Source: Alphaproteobacteria bacterium
GTDB taxonomy: Bacteria; Pseudomonadota; Alphaproteobacteria; Rhodobacterales; Rhodobacteraceae
Reading direction: 5' to 3'
NCBI GenBank assembly: GCA_030428355.1
Contig: JAUIBL010000001.1
Span: 186,001-250,000 of the forward strand
DNA length: 64,000 bases
The stretch's first letter is position 1. Every line of letters begins with the position of its first letter. The notes beneath the pieces were generated by a model. It was not told the origin of the DNA, made no database searches, and worked only from the letters and a program-made list of their open reading frames with translations. Made by a program: the position numbers and the translations under genes. Positions 7,736 through 17,811 of the stretch are shown here, one piece after another.

Positions 7736-9097
7736 ATGCACATGGTAGCGAGAACACAACTTTCCCGATTGGGACTATTCGACGCGAAGGTACCTCGATA
7801 TACGAGTTACCCGACGTCCCCGCATTTCAAGAATGACGTGAAACCGGGTGATTTCTCCGATTGGATCGAAGCGATCCCGGAAAACTCCGACATCTCGCTC
7901 TATCTGCATGTGCCATTTTGTCGCCGTCTCTGCTGGTTCTGCGCGTGCCGCACCCAGGGCACGGCAAGCGGTGAACCGGTCACGGCCTATGTCGAAACGC
8001 TCAAGGACGAACTGTCCCTGCTGAAACGGCACCTGCCGCGCGGTGTGCGCCTGTCGCGCCTGCATTGGGGCGGTGGCACGCCCACGTTAATGTCTCCCGA
8101 CCACATGCGCGACCTGACCGCCGCCGTGCGCGAAGTGGCCGATTTTGCCGATGGCTACGAATTCTCCGTTGAAATCGACCCGAACGAGATCGACGCGGGC
8201 CGCCTTGACGCGCTTTTCGAAAGCGGGATGAACCGCGCCTCGATCGGGGTGCAGGATTTCGATCCGGGCATCCAGAAAACCATCGGACGCGAACAAAGCT
8301 TCGACACCACCAAACGCGCGGTCGACATGATCCGCGAAAGGGGCATCCAAAGCCTCAACGCCGACATTCTCTACGGCCTACCCGACCAGACGCGCAGCAA
8401 GATCGTTGATTCGGTGCAGAAGCTGCTGTCGCTCTCGCCGGATCGGGTCGCGCTTTATGGCTATGCGCATGTGCCATGGATGGCCAAACGCCAGCAGATG
8501 ATTCCCTCAGACGCGCTGCCGCGCCCCGACGAACGGCTCGATCTGTTCGAGACCGCGCGCAAGCTGTTTGTCTGGGACAATTACGAAGAAATCGGCATCG
8601 ACCATTTCGCCACCCGCGAGGATGGCCTCTCCGTCGCAGCCCGTAACGGCACCCTGCGCCGCAACTTCCAGGGCTATACCGATGATACGTCCGACGTGCT
8701 GGTCGGTCTTGGGGCGTCGTCGATCTCGAAGTTCCCGCAAGGCTATGCGCAAAACGCGCCGGCCACGTCGGGTTACACCAAGGCGATCCGCGCACATGAA
8801 TTCTCGACCGTACGCGGCCACAGCTTTACCGAAGAGGACAAGCTGCGGGCCCGCATGATCGAAATGCTGATGTGCGATTTCCGCGTCGACACGGCCGAAT
8901 TGGTTCGCGATTACAAGACCACCGAAGCCGACGTGACCGCGATGCTCAGACGCGCGAACGACGAATTCGAGAACCTGCTTGTCGTTGATGAGAGCGGCCT
9001 TTTCGTGCCGCCCGAAGCGCGCCCGCTGACCCGGATGATCGCCCGCAGTTTTGACGCCTACGATCTGTCCTCAGCCGGGCACAGTTCGGCGATCTAA
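7736..9097 (+). CDS. hemN: Oxygen-independent coproporphyrinogen III oxidase (dehydrogenase)
   Basis: Radical-SAM enzyme that converts coproporphyrinogen III to protoporphyrinogen IX without oxygen in haem synthesis. The 453-residue product has the full-length HemN architecture: LFDAKVPRYTSYPTSPHF near the N-terminus, the cluster motif CRRLCWFCAC (about residues 62-71), the GGGTPTL motif (about 106-112) and the C-terminal HemN domain with RARMIEMLMCDF. Two in-frame ATGs (7736, 7742) are possible and neither has a ribosome site. The upstream FNR box would place a class II transcript start near 7741. The stop overlaps the converging yejF stop by 4 bp. Confidence 0.93.
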   Translation: MHMVARTQLSRLGLFDAKVPRYTSYPTSPHFKNDVKPGDFSDWIEAIPENSDISLYLHVPFCRRLCWFCACRTQGTASGEPVTAYVETLKDELSLLKRHLPRGVRLSRLHWGGGTPTLMSPDHMRDLTAAVREVADFADGYEFSVEIDPNEIDAGRLDALFESGMNRASIGVQDFDPGIQKTIGREQSFDTTKRAVDMIRERGIQSLNADILYGLPDQTRSKIVDSVQKLLSLSPDRVALYGYAHVPWMAKRQQMIPSDALPRPDERLDLFETARKLFVWDNYEEIGIDHFATREDGLSVAARNGTLRRNFQGYTDDTSDVLVGLGASSISKFPQGYAQNAPATSGYTKAIRAHEFSTVRGHSFTEEDKLRARMIEMLMCDFRVDTAELVRDYKTTEADVTAMLRRANDEFENLLVVDESGLFVPPEARPLTRMIARSFDAYDLSSAGHSSAI

Positions 9098-10686
9098 CTG
9101 GCCAGATCGAAAGCCGCCGCCATCAGCGTGCGGGTATAGTCCGTCTGCGGGTTGCTGAACACGTCCTGCGCAGAGCCGTATTCGACCACATCGCCCGCTT
9201 TCATCACGATGACCTTGTGCGACATCGCGCGCACAACCTTCAGATCGTGACTGATGAAGAGATAGGCCAGATCGTATTTCCGCTGCAAATCCCGCAGCAG
9301 GTTCACGATCTGCACCTGCACCGTCATGTCCAAAGCCGATGTCGGCTCGTCCAGCACCACAAGCTTGGGCCGCAGCACCATCGCACGGGCAATGGCGATC
9401 CGCTGTCTTTGACCACCTGAAAATTCGTGCGGGTAACGGTGCATCGTGGCGGGGTCCAGACCGACCTCTGTCATGACCTCGGTCACAAGCTCCCGGTCCG
9501 ACCGCCCGTCCGGCGACCCATGCACACCCAAACCCTCGGCGATGATCTGCTCGCAGGTCATCCGCGGGCTCAGGCTGCCATACGGGTCCTGGAACACGAT
9601 CTGCATCTCGCTGCGCAACCGTCGCAACTCGCGCGTCGACCAGTTGCGCACGTTCTGCCCGCGATAGGTGATCCCGCCTTCCGACTGGATCAGCCGCATG
9701 ATCGCCAACGCCAGCGTTGTCTTGCCGGACCCGGACTCGCCCACGATGCCGACGGTTTCGCCCGCCCGCACCGCGATGGTCGCATCGTTGACTGCCTTTA
9801 CATAGCCAACCGTACGTTTCAGAAATCCCTTCTGAATCGGGAACCAGATCTTGAGATTGTCCGTCCGCGCAATCTCTTCCGCGCCATCCTTGACCGGCTC
9901 GGGTGATCCCGTCGATTCCGCACTCAACAGCATCTGCGTGTAAGGATGCTGCGGATTGGCGAAAATCTCGGCGGTCTTGCCGCTCTCGACGATCTCGCCG
10001 TCCTTCATCACGCAGACCCGATCCGCGATTTTGCGCACGATCCCAAGGTCATGGGTGATGAAGAGCAGGCTCATGTCCTCGGCCTGTTTCAGGTCCGCCA
10101 AAAGCTGCAGAATCTGCGCCTGAATGGTCACGTCCAAAGCCGTCGTCGGCTCGTCCGCGATCAGCAGCTCAGGCCCATTCGCCAGCGCCATCGCGATCAT
10201 CACACGCTGTCTTTGCCCGCCGGACAATTGATGCGGATAGGCACCCAACCGGCTTTCGGGGTCACGGATGCCCACCTTGTTCAAAAGCTCGATGATCCGT
10301 GTCCGCGCCGCCTCTCCGACCAAACCCTGATGCAGCGCCAGCGATTCCGCCAACTGCTTTTCCAGCGTGTGCAGCGGATTGAGCGAGGTCATCGGCTCTT
10401 GGAAGATGAAACTGATGTCATTGCCCCGGATGCGCCGCAACTGCGCATCATCTGCCCCGACCATCTCTTCACCGTTATACAGAACCGATCCCCCCACCCG
10501 CGCGGACTCGCCCAGCAGCGAAACGGTCGACAACGCCGTGACCGACTTGCCCGACCCGGATTCGCCCACCAGCGCGACGGTCTCTCCACGTTCGATATGG
10601 AACGACACGCCCTTGACCGCAGGCACGGTCTGGCCGTCCTGCCGGAAGCCAACGGTCAGGTTTTTCACCTCGAGGATGCGGCTCAT
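9094..10686 (-). CDS. yejF: Peptide ABC transporter, fused double ATPase (YejF type)
   Basis: The 530-residue protein holds two complete ABC ATPase domains in tandem. The first has Walker A GESGSGKS (residue ~40), LSGGQRQRV signature and LLIADEPTTALD Walker B; the second has GESGSGKT, FSGGQRQRI and LVVLDEPTSALD. Both domains carry the extra C-terminal region of oligopeptide transporters (HPYTQMLL, TDYTRTLM). This fusion is the YejF design. It is the last gene of yejABEF and its start overlaps the yejE stop by 4 bp. The complex imports peptides. In enterobacteria Yej also takes up microcin C. The substrate here is not known. Confidence 0.93.
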   Translation of the reverse strand: MSRILEVKNLTVGFRQDGQTVPAVKGVSFHIERGETVALVGESGSGKSVTALSTVSLLGESARVGGSVLYNGEEMVGADDAQLRRIRGNDISFIFQEPMTSLNPLHTLEKQLAESLALHQGLVGEAARTRIIELLNKVGIRDPESRLGAYPHQLSGGQRQRVMIAMALANGPELLIADEPTTALDVTIQAQILQLLADLKQAEDMSLLFITHDLGIVRKIADRVCVMKDGEIVESGKTAEIFANPQHPYTQMLLSAESTGSPEPVKDGAEEIARTDNLKIWFPIQKGFLKRTVGYVKAVNDATIAVRAGETVGIVGESGSGKTTLALAIMRLIQSEGGITYRGQNVRNWSTRELRRLRSEMQIVFQDPYGSLSPRMTCEQIIAEGLGVHGSPDGRSDRELVTEVMTEVGLDPATMHRYPHEFSGGQRQRIAIARAMVLRPKLVVLDEPTSALDMTVQVQIVNLLRDLQRKYDLAYLFISHDLKVVRAMSHKVIVMKAGDVVEYGSAQDVFSNPQTDYTRTLMAAAFDLAS

Positions 10687-11873
10687 GTAAACGTCTTTCT
10701 CGGATCAAACGCGTCGCGCACGCCTTCGAAGATGAACACCAGCAGCGACAGCATCAGCGCGAATACGAAGAACGCGGTAAAGCCCAGCCACGGCGCTTGC
10801 AGGTTCTGTTTGGCCTGAAGCGTCAACTCCCCCAGCGACGGGGCCGACGACGGCAGACCGAACCCAAGGAAATCCAGACCCGCCAGCGTGCTGATCGTGC
10901 CCGTCACGATGAAGGGCAGCATGGTCAGTGTGGCGACCATCGCGTTGGGCAGCATGTGCCGGAACATGATCGTCGTGTTGGACACGCCCAGGGCTTTGGC
11001 CGCCCGCACATATTCAAGGTTCCGCGCCCGCAGGAATTCCGCCCGGACAACCCCCACAAGGGCGGTCCAGCCGAACAGCACTGTCAAAAACACAAGGAGC
11101 CAGAAACTTCGCCCCAATATCGCGAACAGGATGATGATGATGTAAAGCGACGGCGTGGACGACCAGATCTCGATGATCCGCTGAAAGATCAGATCAAGCC
11201 ACCCGCCGAAATACCCCTGCAAGGCACCCGCGACGATCCCCACAACGCTGGCCAGCACCGTCACGATCAGAGTAAAGAAGATCGACAGCCGGAACCCGTA
11301 GATGACCCGTGCCATCACATCGCGCTTGGTGTCATCCGTGCCCAGCCAGTTCTGCTCGTTCGGGGGCAGGGGGGCTGCACCGGGGCGGTCCACCGGGGTC
11401 TGGTAATCATAGGGAATGATCGGCCAGATCGACCAGCCCTTGTAGAAATCGCCATCCAGAACGACGCCCTGATCGACCTGTTCGATCAATCCTTCAGGGT
11501 CGTCAAAGCATTCCTCAAGGCCGCCTGTTCGGATCAGACACTGCACCTCGGGGTCACGATAGGCGGCCTCGGTTCGGAAATCCCCGCCAAACGCGGTCTC
11601 GGGATAGAAGTTGAAAATCGGCGTGTAGAACTCGCCGCGATACTGCACGAGGATCGGTTTGTCATTCGCGATGAATTCGGCAAACAGCGACAGCCCGAAC
11701 AGCACGCAGAAAATGATCAGCGACCAGAACGCCCGGCGATTGCGCTTGAAGTTGTTCCAGCGCCGCTGGTTGAGCGGTGACAGCGTGAACCGGCCACGCG
11801 CCGGGGCAACCGCCACCGCCGGGCTGGGTTCCGTCACGATCTCCAGATCGTTCGGTTCGGGATTGGCCGCCAT
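10683..11873 (-). CDS. yejE: Peptide ABC transporter permease (YejE type)
   Basis: Inner-membrane permease of 396 residues. After a cytoplasmic proline-rich start and a first membrane helix (about 45-65) comes a long periplasmic loop with the YejE-specific segments AFGGDFRTEAAYRDPEVQ and WPIIPYDYQTP. The binding-protein-dependent permease domain follows, with five helices and the EAA-loop sequence EYVRAAKALGVSNTTIMFRH. A conserved N-terminal OppC-like region is also visible. It is 3 bp downstream of yejB and overlaps yejF by 4 bp, so the four genes are co-transcribed. Confidence 0.93.
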   Translation of the reverse strand: MAANPEPNDLEIVTEPSPAVAVAPARGRFTLSPLNQRRWNNFKRNRRAFWSLIIFCVLFGLSLFAEFIANDKPILVQYRGEFYTPIFNFYPETAFGGDFRTEAAYRDPEVQCLIRTGGLEECFDDPEGLIEQVDQGVVLDGDFYKGWSIWPIIPYDYQTPVDRPGAAPLPPNEQNWLGTDDTKRDVMARVIYGFRLSIFFTLIVTVLASVVGIVAGALQGYFGGWLDLIFQRIIEIWSSTPSLYIIIILFAILGRSFWLLVFLTVLFGWTALVGVVRAEFLRARNLEYVRAAKALGVSNTTIMFRHMLPNAMVATLTMLPFIVTGTISTLAGLDFLGFGLPSSAPSLGELTLQAKQNLQAPWLGFTAFFVFALMLSLLVFIFEGVRDAFDPRKTFT

Positions 11874-11876
11874 GCG

Positions 11877-13037
11877 TCAGCCCTCCCGCTTCTCGAAGTC
11901 GATGCGCGGATCGACCAGCACATACATCAGGTCCGACAGGATACCGACAACCAGACCGATCAGCCCGAACACGAACAGCGTGCCAAAGATCACCGGATAG
12001 TCCCGCGCCACAGCCGCCTCGAACCCTAGCCGCCCCAACCCGTCGAGCGAGAAAATCGTCTCGATGATCAGCGAGCCAGAGAAGAAGACACCGATGAACA
12101 CCGCCGGAAAGCCTGCGATCACGATCAGCATCGCGTTGCGGAACACGTGCCCGTACAGCACCTTCCGCTCGGCCAGCCCCTTGGCCCGCGCCGTCATCAC
12201 GTACTGCTTCTTGATCTCGTCCAGAAAGCTGTTCTTCGTCAGCAGTGTCAGGGTCGCGAAGGCCGAAATGGTCGAGGCCAGCACCGGCAGCGTGATGTGC
12301 CAGAAATAGTCCGCGATCTTGCCGAACAGGGACAGCTCATCCCAGTTTTCCGAGGTCAGCCCCCTGAGCGGGAATATCTGGAAATACGACCCACCCGCAA
12401 ACAGCACCAGCAACAGGATCGCAAACAGGAAGCCCGGAATCGCATAGGCCACGATGATCGCGGCCGACGTATAGGTGTCGAACGATGTCCCGTCCTTGAC
12501 TGCTTTGCGGATGCCCAGCGGGATCGAGACGATGTAGGCGATGACCGTGGACCACAGGCCCAGCGTGATCGACACCGGCATCTTCTCCAGCACCAGTTCC
12601 ATCACCCCGATGGACCGGAAATAGCTCTCTCCGAAGTCCAGCCGGATGTAGTTCCACATCATGATGCCAAAGCGTTCGACCGCGCCGATGTCTTCCTTCT
12701 GACAGGCCGGATCATCCAGATCAGGCTCTCCGGTAAAGCCGTCCTCGCAGACAATCCGCGCAAAGCCGAACTCGATTTCCAGCGTTTCGATGAATTCCTT
12801 TGGCAGACCCCGCGCACCGATATAGTCGCTGTCCGATCCAAAGGTTTCCTCGGCATTCTGGTTGCCGCCGCCATCGCCCGAAAAGCTTGAAAACACGTCG
12901 CCTTCGCCCTGGAACCGCGCAAGCGTCTGCTCGATCGGTCCGCCGGGGACGAATTGCGTCAGGGCGAAATTGATGACCATTATCCCGAACAAAGTCGGAA
13001 TGATCAGCAACAGCCGTCGAAGGATATAGGCGCCCAA
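11877..13037 (-). CDS. yejB: Peptide ABC transporter permease (YejB type)
   Basis: Permease of 386 residues. Residues 1-30 form the typical first helix ([20 protein letters not shown]), followed by a periplasmic segment with the FVPGGPIEQ motif and a long insert rich in Gly, Asp and Glu (about 45-125) that is usual for YejB but not for DppB. The C-terminal half has five membrane helices and the EAA-like loop [20 protein letters not shown]. It ends 3 bp before yejE and starts 7 bp after yejA, within the same operon. Confidence 0.93.
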   Translation of the reverse strand: MGAYILRRLLLIIPTLFGIMVINFALTQFVPGGPIEQTLARFQGEGDVFSSFSGDGGGNQNAEETFGSDSDYIGARGLPKEFIETLEIEFGFARIVCEDGFTGEPDLDDPACQKEDIGAVERFGIMMWNYIRLDFGESYFRSIGVMELVLEKMPVSITLGLWSTVIAYIVSIPLGIRKAVKDGTSFDTYTSAAIIVAYAIPGFLFAILLLVLFAGGSYFQIFPLRGLTSENWDELSLFGKIADYFWHITLPVLASTISAFATLTLLTKNSFLDEIKKQYVMTARAKGLAERKVLYGHVFRNAMLIVIAGFPAVFIGVFFSGSLIIETIFSLDGLGRLGFEAAVARDYPVIFGTLFVFGLIGLVVGILSDLMYVLVDPRIDFEKREG

Positions 13038-13044
13038 GGGTCTC

Positions 13045-14994
13045 TTACCTCAACGCGCCAGCGGCCTTGAGGGCCTCGTATTTCTCTTCGTTGAACCACC
13101 AGAAATCGAGAACGCCAATCCCCAGCGGCGGCAGTTCTTCGGGGTGTTCGAACATGTCATAATAGGCAATCCAGTATTCCGGCACATAGCCCGCATGGGC
13201 GATCACCCGCTCGTAGCGCAAGGCGCGGTCCAGCGCCATCATCGCCGTGACTTCGGCTTCCCGCGACTCCGCATTCAGCGCCGCTTCGATGATCGCATCG
13301 ACCATCGGGCTGCGCAGCGCCGACGGGTTCCATGACGACACCTCTGCCGTTTCCGACCCGAACAACTGCTTGAGCCCCGTCCCGATGGTCGAAAACGTCT
13401 GCATCGAGGTCTGGATCAGGTCGTAATCCTTGTCGAGGAACCGCTGCTGCCCCTGCGCGGAATCCACCGCGTTGGCGTTCACTTCGATGCCCCAGTCGCG
13501 CAGCGTGTTCACATAGGTCTCGATGGTCGCCTGCCGCGTGTCGTCCCATGTCGACAGAACAAGGAAATCCAGCGACATCTGCTCGCCCGCCTCGTTCACC
13601 ATCCGGCCCTGATCGTCGACCGTCCAGCCTTCCTCGGCCAGCATCCGCAGCGCGGTGCGCTTGTTGCGGCGATCCACCGGCGTGTCCTTGTCAGACGTGT
13701 GCGGCATGACAACCGGCTCGGTCAGCATCTCGGGCGGCACCACATCGCCCAAGGCCTGCAGGAAGGCCAGTTCCTCACCCTGAGGCACGTCCTTGGCTTC
13801 CCATTCCTGACCTTCGGCAAAGGAACTGCGCTGCGTTGTCAGGTCGAATTCCAGCGACTCGCGTGTCCATTCAAAGTTGAACGCCAGCGTAAGCGCATGG
13901 CGCACATTGCGATTGTCGACCGGCGACCGCAACGTGTTGAAAATGATCCCGGAATTCAGCGGTGCGGTCTGGTCGGGCAAGGATTTGCGCACCGCATGCC
14001 CCTCTTCCAGAGCGGGGAATTCATACCCCGTCGCCCATCGCTTGCTCGAACCCTCGGACCGGAACGTGTACTCGCCCGCCTTGAACGCTTCGAATTCGGC
14101 CGTTGCATCGGCGAAATACTCGATTCGGATGCGGTCGAAATTGTGCCGGCCCACGTTGATCGGGTGATCCCAGCCCCAGTAATTCGGGTTCCGTTCGTAG
14201 ACCACGTAGCGGTTGAACTCGTAATCGCCCACCTGGTACGGCCCCGATCCCATCGGCGACAGAACCGACGGCTCGTCCAGCCGTTCGCCGGTTTCCTTGT
14301 ACCATTCCTCGGACAGCACGATCATCCCGCCCACCTGGCTGATCAGCGACCGGCGCGAAATCCCGTCCACGAACTTGTAGCGCAGCGTCAGGTCATCGAT
14401 CACCTCGACCCCTTCGATCCGCTCGCTCACCGAGCGCGAGAACGACCGGATGCCCTGTTCGATGAACAGGTTGAACGTAAAGGCCGCATCCTGCGCCCGC
14501 AGCGGCGCACCGTTGCGGAACACCACGTCATCCCGCAGGTGGAAGACGCACCATTCCTTGGACTTCGGATATTCGACCTCGCGTGCAATCAGGCAGTACT
14601 GGTCGGTCAGGGAATCCGCAGGAACCGCCGTGCCGAACGTGTCGCCGGCCAGCAGGGATTCCCCCACCACATCCGAATTGGTCTGCGGATTGCCGCGCCA
14701 CGCCCAGCGGTTGAAGCCGTCAAACGTGCCCCGCGCGCTCAGCACGATTTCTCCGCCCTTGGGCGCATTCGGGTTCACGTAGTTGAAGTGACTGAAATCA
14801 GGCGGATATTTCAGGTCTCCGAAATACGAATAGCCATGCGCGCGGATGATCTCGTCCTCACCGCCATGGCTGGCCGCAAACGCCATTGATCCGGCACCGC
14901 CCGCCCCCGCAGCAACAGCGGTACCCCCCAGCAATTGCAGGGTCTGACGACGGCTGAGATCAGGAAAAGACGGCCGGACGGGTCTCATGGGCAT
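13045..14994 (-). CDS. yejA: Peptide ABC transporter substrate-binding protein, Tat-exported (YejA type)
   Basis: Periplasmic solute-binding protein of 649 residues, SBP family 5. The N-terminus carries a twin-arginine signal ([11 protein letters not shown], residues 14-24) followed by a Gly/Ala hydrophobic core and a cleavage region near AFAASHG. The body shows family hallmarks such as [19 protein letters not shown] (about 58-76) and the WAWRG...ESLL segment, both typical of YejA-like proteins. It is the first gene of yejABEF. GGAG lies 10 nt before the chosen ATG. The upstream 120 bp must hold the operon promoter, though no convincing -10/-35 pair is visible. Confidence 0.92.
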   Translation of the reverse strand: MPMRPVRPSFPDLSRRQTLQLLGGTAVAAGAGGAGSMAFAASHGGEDEIIRAHGYSYFGDLKYPPDFSHFNYVNPNAPKGGEIVLSARGTFDGFNRWAWRGNPQTNSDVVGESLLAGDTFGTAVPADSLTDQYCLIAREVEYPKSKEWCVFHLRDDVVFRNGAPLRAQDAAFTFNLFIEQGIRSFSRSVSERIEGVEVIDDLTLRYKFVDGISRRSLISQVGGMIVLSEEWYKETGERLDEPSVLSPMGSGPYQVGDYEFNRYVVYERNPNYWGWDHPINVGRHNFDRIRIEYFADATAEFEAFKAGEYTFRSEGSSKRWATGYEFPALEEGHAVRKSLPDQTAPLNSGIIFNTLRSPVDNRNVRHALTLAFNFEWTRESLEFDLTTQRSSFAEGQEWEAKDVPQGEELAFLQALGDVVPPEMLTEPVVMPHTSDKDTPVDRRNKRTALRMLAEEGWTVDDQGRMVNEAGEQMSLDFLVLSTWDDTRQATIETYVNTLRDWGIEVNANAVDSAQGQQRFLDKDYDLIQTSMQTFSTIGTGLKQLFGSETAEVSSWNPSALRSPMVDAIIEAALNAESREAEVTAMMALDRALRYERVIAHAGYVPEYWIAYYDMFEHPEELPPLGIGVLDFWWFNEEKYEALKAAGALR

Positions 14995-15117
14995 GTTCAG
15001 GTCTCCATAGCGTGCGCGTTCGTTTTACCTTCATGTAAGCTAAAGAACGAATTTGCCCACATTCAAGGCGAGAATGCGCGAGCGCACCGGAAATGCCGAC
15101 CTAAAAACGCGATTGTG

Positions 15118-15151
15118 AAAAAGAAAAAGCCGCCGCCCATCGGGCAGCGGC
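15118..15151 (-). terminator. Intrinsic terminator of cycM
   Basis: Read on the minus strand, GCCGCTGCC pairs with GGCGGCGGC (one T-G wobble) around a 5-nt loop and is followed at once by an interrupted T-run (TTTTTC then TTTTT). It is 27 bp past the cycM stop. This is the clearest classical terminator in the window. Confidence 0.85.
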
Positions 15152-15177
15152 CAGATCATACAACTTTGGATGTCGTA

Positions 15178-15696
15178 TTATTCAGAGAAAGTCGCGAGGT
15201 AGGCGATCAGGTTCTGACGCTCATCAGACTTGTTCAGACCGGCAAAGCCCATCGACGTACCCGGAGCCCAACCGCGCGGGTTTTCGAGGAAATAGTACAG
15301 GTTCTCGGGTGTCCAGACATCAGCCACTTCGCTGAGCGCGCCCGAGTAATTGAAACCCTCTGCCGCACCAACATCACGACCCACGACGTTATAGAGGTAC
15401 GGACCAGCCGCATTTGCGCCGGCTTCCAGCTTGTGGCACGCGCGGCACTTGCCGAACACCCGCTCGCCCGCAGCGGCGTCGGCTGTTTCCAGCAATGTGT
15501 CGAAATTGACGGCAACCACCTCTTCTTCGGCGGCAGCCTCTTCTTCACCGGTCTCGATCACGTAAACGGCAACCGCTTCGCCATGGTCGCCACCGACATG
15601 ATACAGAGTCTCGGCTGCCCATTTGCCCAGAAGGAAGATCAGAAGCGCGCCACAAAAGCTGCCGACGATCTTGGTGAAGGTCATAGTATCCAACAT
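15178..15696 (-). CDS. cycM: Membrane-anchored c-type cytochrome (CycM / c552 / cy type)
   Basis: The 172-residue protein has an uncleaved N-terminal membrane anchor (about residues 8-30), an acidic Glu/Ala-rich linker (about 50-62) and a class I cytochrome c domain. The haem is attached at CRACH (about residues 83-87) and the distal Met ligand is in GTSMGF (about 145-150). This layout is that of Paracoccus c552 and Rhodobacter cytochrome cy, which carry electrons from the bc1 complex to terminal oxidases. It is a single-gene unit with its own terminator, divergent from pheA. MTFTKIV at 15684 is an alternative start. Confidence 0.9.
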   Translation of the reverse strand: MLDTMTFTKIVGSFCGALLIFLLGKWAAETLYHVGGDHGEAVAVYVIETGEEEAAAEEEVVAVNFDTLLETADAAAGERVFGKCRACHKLEAGANAAGPYLYNVVGRDVGAAEGFNYSGALSEVADVWTPENLYYFLENPRGWAPGTSMGFAGLNKSDERQNLIAYLATFSE

Positions 15697-15821
15697 TTTG
15701 TGCGTACCTGTCCGCTAGTGTTTCTTGCGTGTCGCGCGGCTATCTATTGCTTCCCCTCGCCCAAGGCAAGGTGTAGAAGGCGCGACCAAACGCCCGGTGG
15801 GCCAGAATATCCGGAGTCCGC

Positions 15822-16655
15822 ATGACCAACGCCATCGCTTTCCAGGGGGAACTGGGCGCCTATTCCCACGAGGCCTGCCGCTACAAGCGCCCTGACATGG
15901 AGCCGCTGCCCTGCCGCACCTTCGAAGACGTGATCGCGGCGGTGCAGACCGGCCAAGCGGATCTGGCGATGCTGCCGGTGGAAAACACCATCTATGGCCG
16001 GGTCGCCGACATCCACCGCCTCTTGCCGAAAAGCGGGCTCAAAATCATCGACGAAGCCTTCGTGCGCGTGCATATCAACCTGCTCGGCGTGCCGGGCGCA
16101 AAGCTTGAAGACGTGACCGAGGCACATTCGCATCTGGTGCTGCTGCCGCAATGCGCGACCTTCCTCACCCAGCACAACATCCGAGGCCGCGTGAACGCGG
16201 ACAACGCCCGCGCCGCCCGCGAAATCGCCGAACGCGGTGAAAAACACGCCGCCGCCCTTGCCAGCGAACTTGCGGCCGAGATCTACGGCCTGAACATCCT
16301 CGCCCGTCATATCGAGGACACCGACAGCAACACCACGCGCTTTCTGCTCATGGCGCGCGAAGGCGATCAGACCCGCCGTGGCGATCACGGCATGATGACC
16401 ACCTTTGTCTTTCAGGTCCGCAACATCCCTGCGGCGCTCTACAAGGCGATGGGCGGCTTTGCGACCAATGGCGTCAACATGACCAAGCTGGAAAGCTACA
16501 TGGTCGACGGCTCTTTCACCGCCACGCAATTCTATTCCGACATCGAAGGCCATCCCGACGATCCCGCCGTGGCCCGCGCATTGGAAGAACTCGACTACTT
16601 CACCGATATGCTGAACATCCTCGGCACTTACCCCCGCGACGCGCGCCGCGACTGA
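15822..16655 (+). CDS. pheA: Prephenate dehydratase
   Basis: Converts prephenate to phenylpyruvate in phenylalanine synthesis. The 277-residue product has the catalytic PDT domain at residues 1-180 (AFQGELGAYSH, MLPVENTIYGRV, and the Thr of DSNTTRF) and a C-terminal ACT domain (about 195-270) with the GVNMTKLESYMVDGSF segment, in which ESY replaces the more usual ESRP phenylalanine-binding motif. There is no chorismate mutase domain, so it is the stand-alone form. Only 9 bp separate its stop from the converging DMT transporter. Confidence 0.95.
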   Translation: MTNAIAFQGELGAYSHEACRYKRPDMEPLPCRTFEDVIAAVQTGQADLAMLPVENTIYGRVADIHRLLPKSGLKIIDEAFVRVHINLLGVPGAKLEDVTEAHSHLVLLPQCATFLTQHNIRGRVNADNARAAREIAERGEKHAAALASELAAEIYGLNILARHIEDTDSNTTRFLLMAREGDQTRRGDHGMMTTFVFQVRNIPAALYKAMGGFATNGVNMTKLESYMVDGSFTATQFYSDIEGHPDDPAVARALEELDYFTDMLNILGTYPRDARRD

Positions 16656-16665
16656 CCCCGGTCCG

Positions 16666-17523
16666 TCACCCCAGCTTGGCGCGGGTTTCCCGATGCCAGA
16701 CATACACCCCGGCACCCGCGATCACGAGGCTTCCGATGATCGTCCAAAAGTCTGGAATCTCCGAGAAAAAGACCACACCCCAGAAGGCCGCAAAGGCAAG
16801 GCCCGTATAGGAATAGGGCGCCAGCATCGCCGCCTCTCCCTTGGTGAAGGCCTGGATCAGCGCAAGCTGACCGGTCGTCCCCGCAACGGCCACCGTCAGC
16901 ATCAACGCGACATCCGTCGCACTGGGCGTCTGCCATTGGAACGGCACCAGAAGGCTCAGCAGCACGGTGCCCACGAACCCGGTATAGAACAGCGATGTCC
17001 AAACATCCTCATCCGCCCCGACACGCCGCGTCAAAAGCGCATAGGCCGAATAACAGACCGCCGCGCCCAGCGGGAAAAGGGCGGCCGCACTGAACACATC
17101 GCTGCCTGGCCGGATGATGATCAGCGCCCCGATCATCGCCGCGACAATGCCCGCAATCCGACGCACGCCCAGCTTTTCGCCCAGAAAGACCGCCGCGCCC
17201 AAAGTGATGAGCACGGGGTTGGTCGACATCAACGCCGCCGCATCCGACAGCGGGATCAGGCTCAGCCCGGTAAAGAAACAGGCCGTCGCGCTCATCAGCA
17301 GAAGCGACCGCAGAAACTGCAGCTTGGGGTATTTCGTCCGCACCACCGTTTTCAGCCGGGGCAGCACCAACAGGAACACCAGAAGCATCTGTCCGGCATA
17401 GCGCGCCCAAAGCGCGGGCAGCACGCCGACATTCGGGGCCAGCGCCTTGACCGTCGCATCCATGACCGAAAAGCAGAAAATCGCGGCGATCATCAGAAGG
17501 ATGGCACGGTTTTGCTCTGTCAT
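16666..17523 (-). CDS. DMT-family (EamA) inner-membrane transporter
   Basis: The 285-residue protein has about ten hydrophobic helices arranged as two EamA repeats (roughly residues 8-140 and 150-280), typical of drug/metabolite exporters. Family features include the LWARYAGQ segment in helix 2, PLSDAAALMSTNPVLITLGAA and, in the second repeat, APYSYTGLAFAAFWGVVFFSE. The frame is open to 17619. I start at MTEQNRA (17523), where the hydrophobic part begins after about seven residues. ATG 17556 is an alternative. Substrate unknown. Confidence 0.82.
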   Translation of the reverse strand: MTEQNRAILLMIAAIFCFSVMDATVKALAPNVGVLPALWARYAGQMLLVFLLVLPRLKTVVRTKYPKLQFLRSLLLMSATACFFTGLSLIPLSDAAALMSTNPVLITLGAAVFLGEKLGVRRIAGIVAAMIGALIIIRPGSDVFSAAALFPLGAAVCYSAYALLTRRVGADEDVWTSLFYTGFVGTVLLSLLVPFQWQTPSATDVALMLTVAVAGTTGQLALIQAFTKGEAAMLAPYSYTGLAFAAFWGVVFFSEIPDFWTIIGSLVIAGAGVYVWHRETRAKLG

Positions 17524-17670
17524 GCTGCGCTTTTCTTGAGCCGAGGCCACGCGCATCACAATGCGCCTGTTCGGAATACGGGATAGCCTTCGGACTAACA
17601 CACTCAGGGAGACACACAAGCGCGCTGCACGAACAGGGGCTGTGCAGGGCCGGCATTTACCACTCCTTAA

Positions 17671-17753
17671 GGGTTTGCAAAGCCTAACGCGCCATTAACC
17701 GGGTTTGCAAAGTTAGGTCCGCTTCGGACCTAATGTTTCGCGCGCGAAACATT
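17671..17753. repeat. Intergenic palindrome module (direct repeat plus two perfect hairpins)
   Basis: GGGTTTGCAAAG occurs at 17671-17682 and again at 17701-17712. The first copy is followed by CCTAAC and the second by TTAGGT. Next comes a 9-bp hairpin (TTAGGTCCG, 17713-17721, pairing with 17725-17733) and a 22-bp perfect palindrome at 17732-17753 whose left arm is AATGTTTCGCG. No gene covers this stretch. It looks like a REP-type element or a binding region. A copy count in the genome would decide. Confidence 0.6.
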
Positions 17754-17784
17754 TTGGCCTGAAAACGGGCGGAACCCAAAGCGT

Positions 17785-17811
17785 AGGGTGCGTGCGCGCA
17801 CGCGCCACCCT
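17785..17811 (-). terminator. Hairpin after ogt, terminator-like
   Basis: AGGGTG (17785-17790) pairs with CACCCT (17806-17811) and the inner CGTGCG/CGCACG is a perfect palindrome, giving a long GC-rich stem with a 3-nt bulge that overlaps the ogt stop codon. No T-run follows, so it may end transcription only with help. It adjoins the palindrome module at 17671-17753. Confidence 0.45.
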
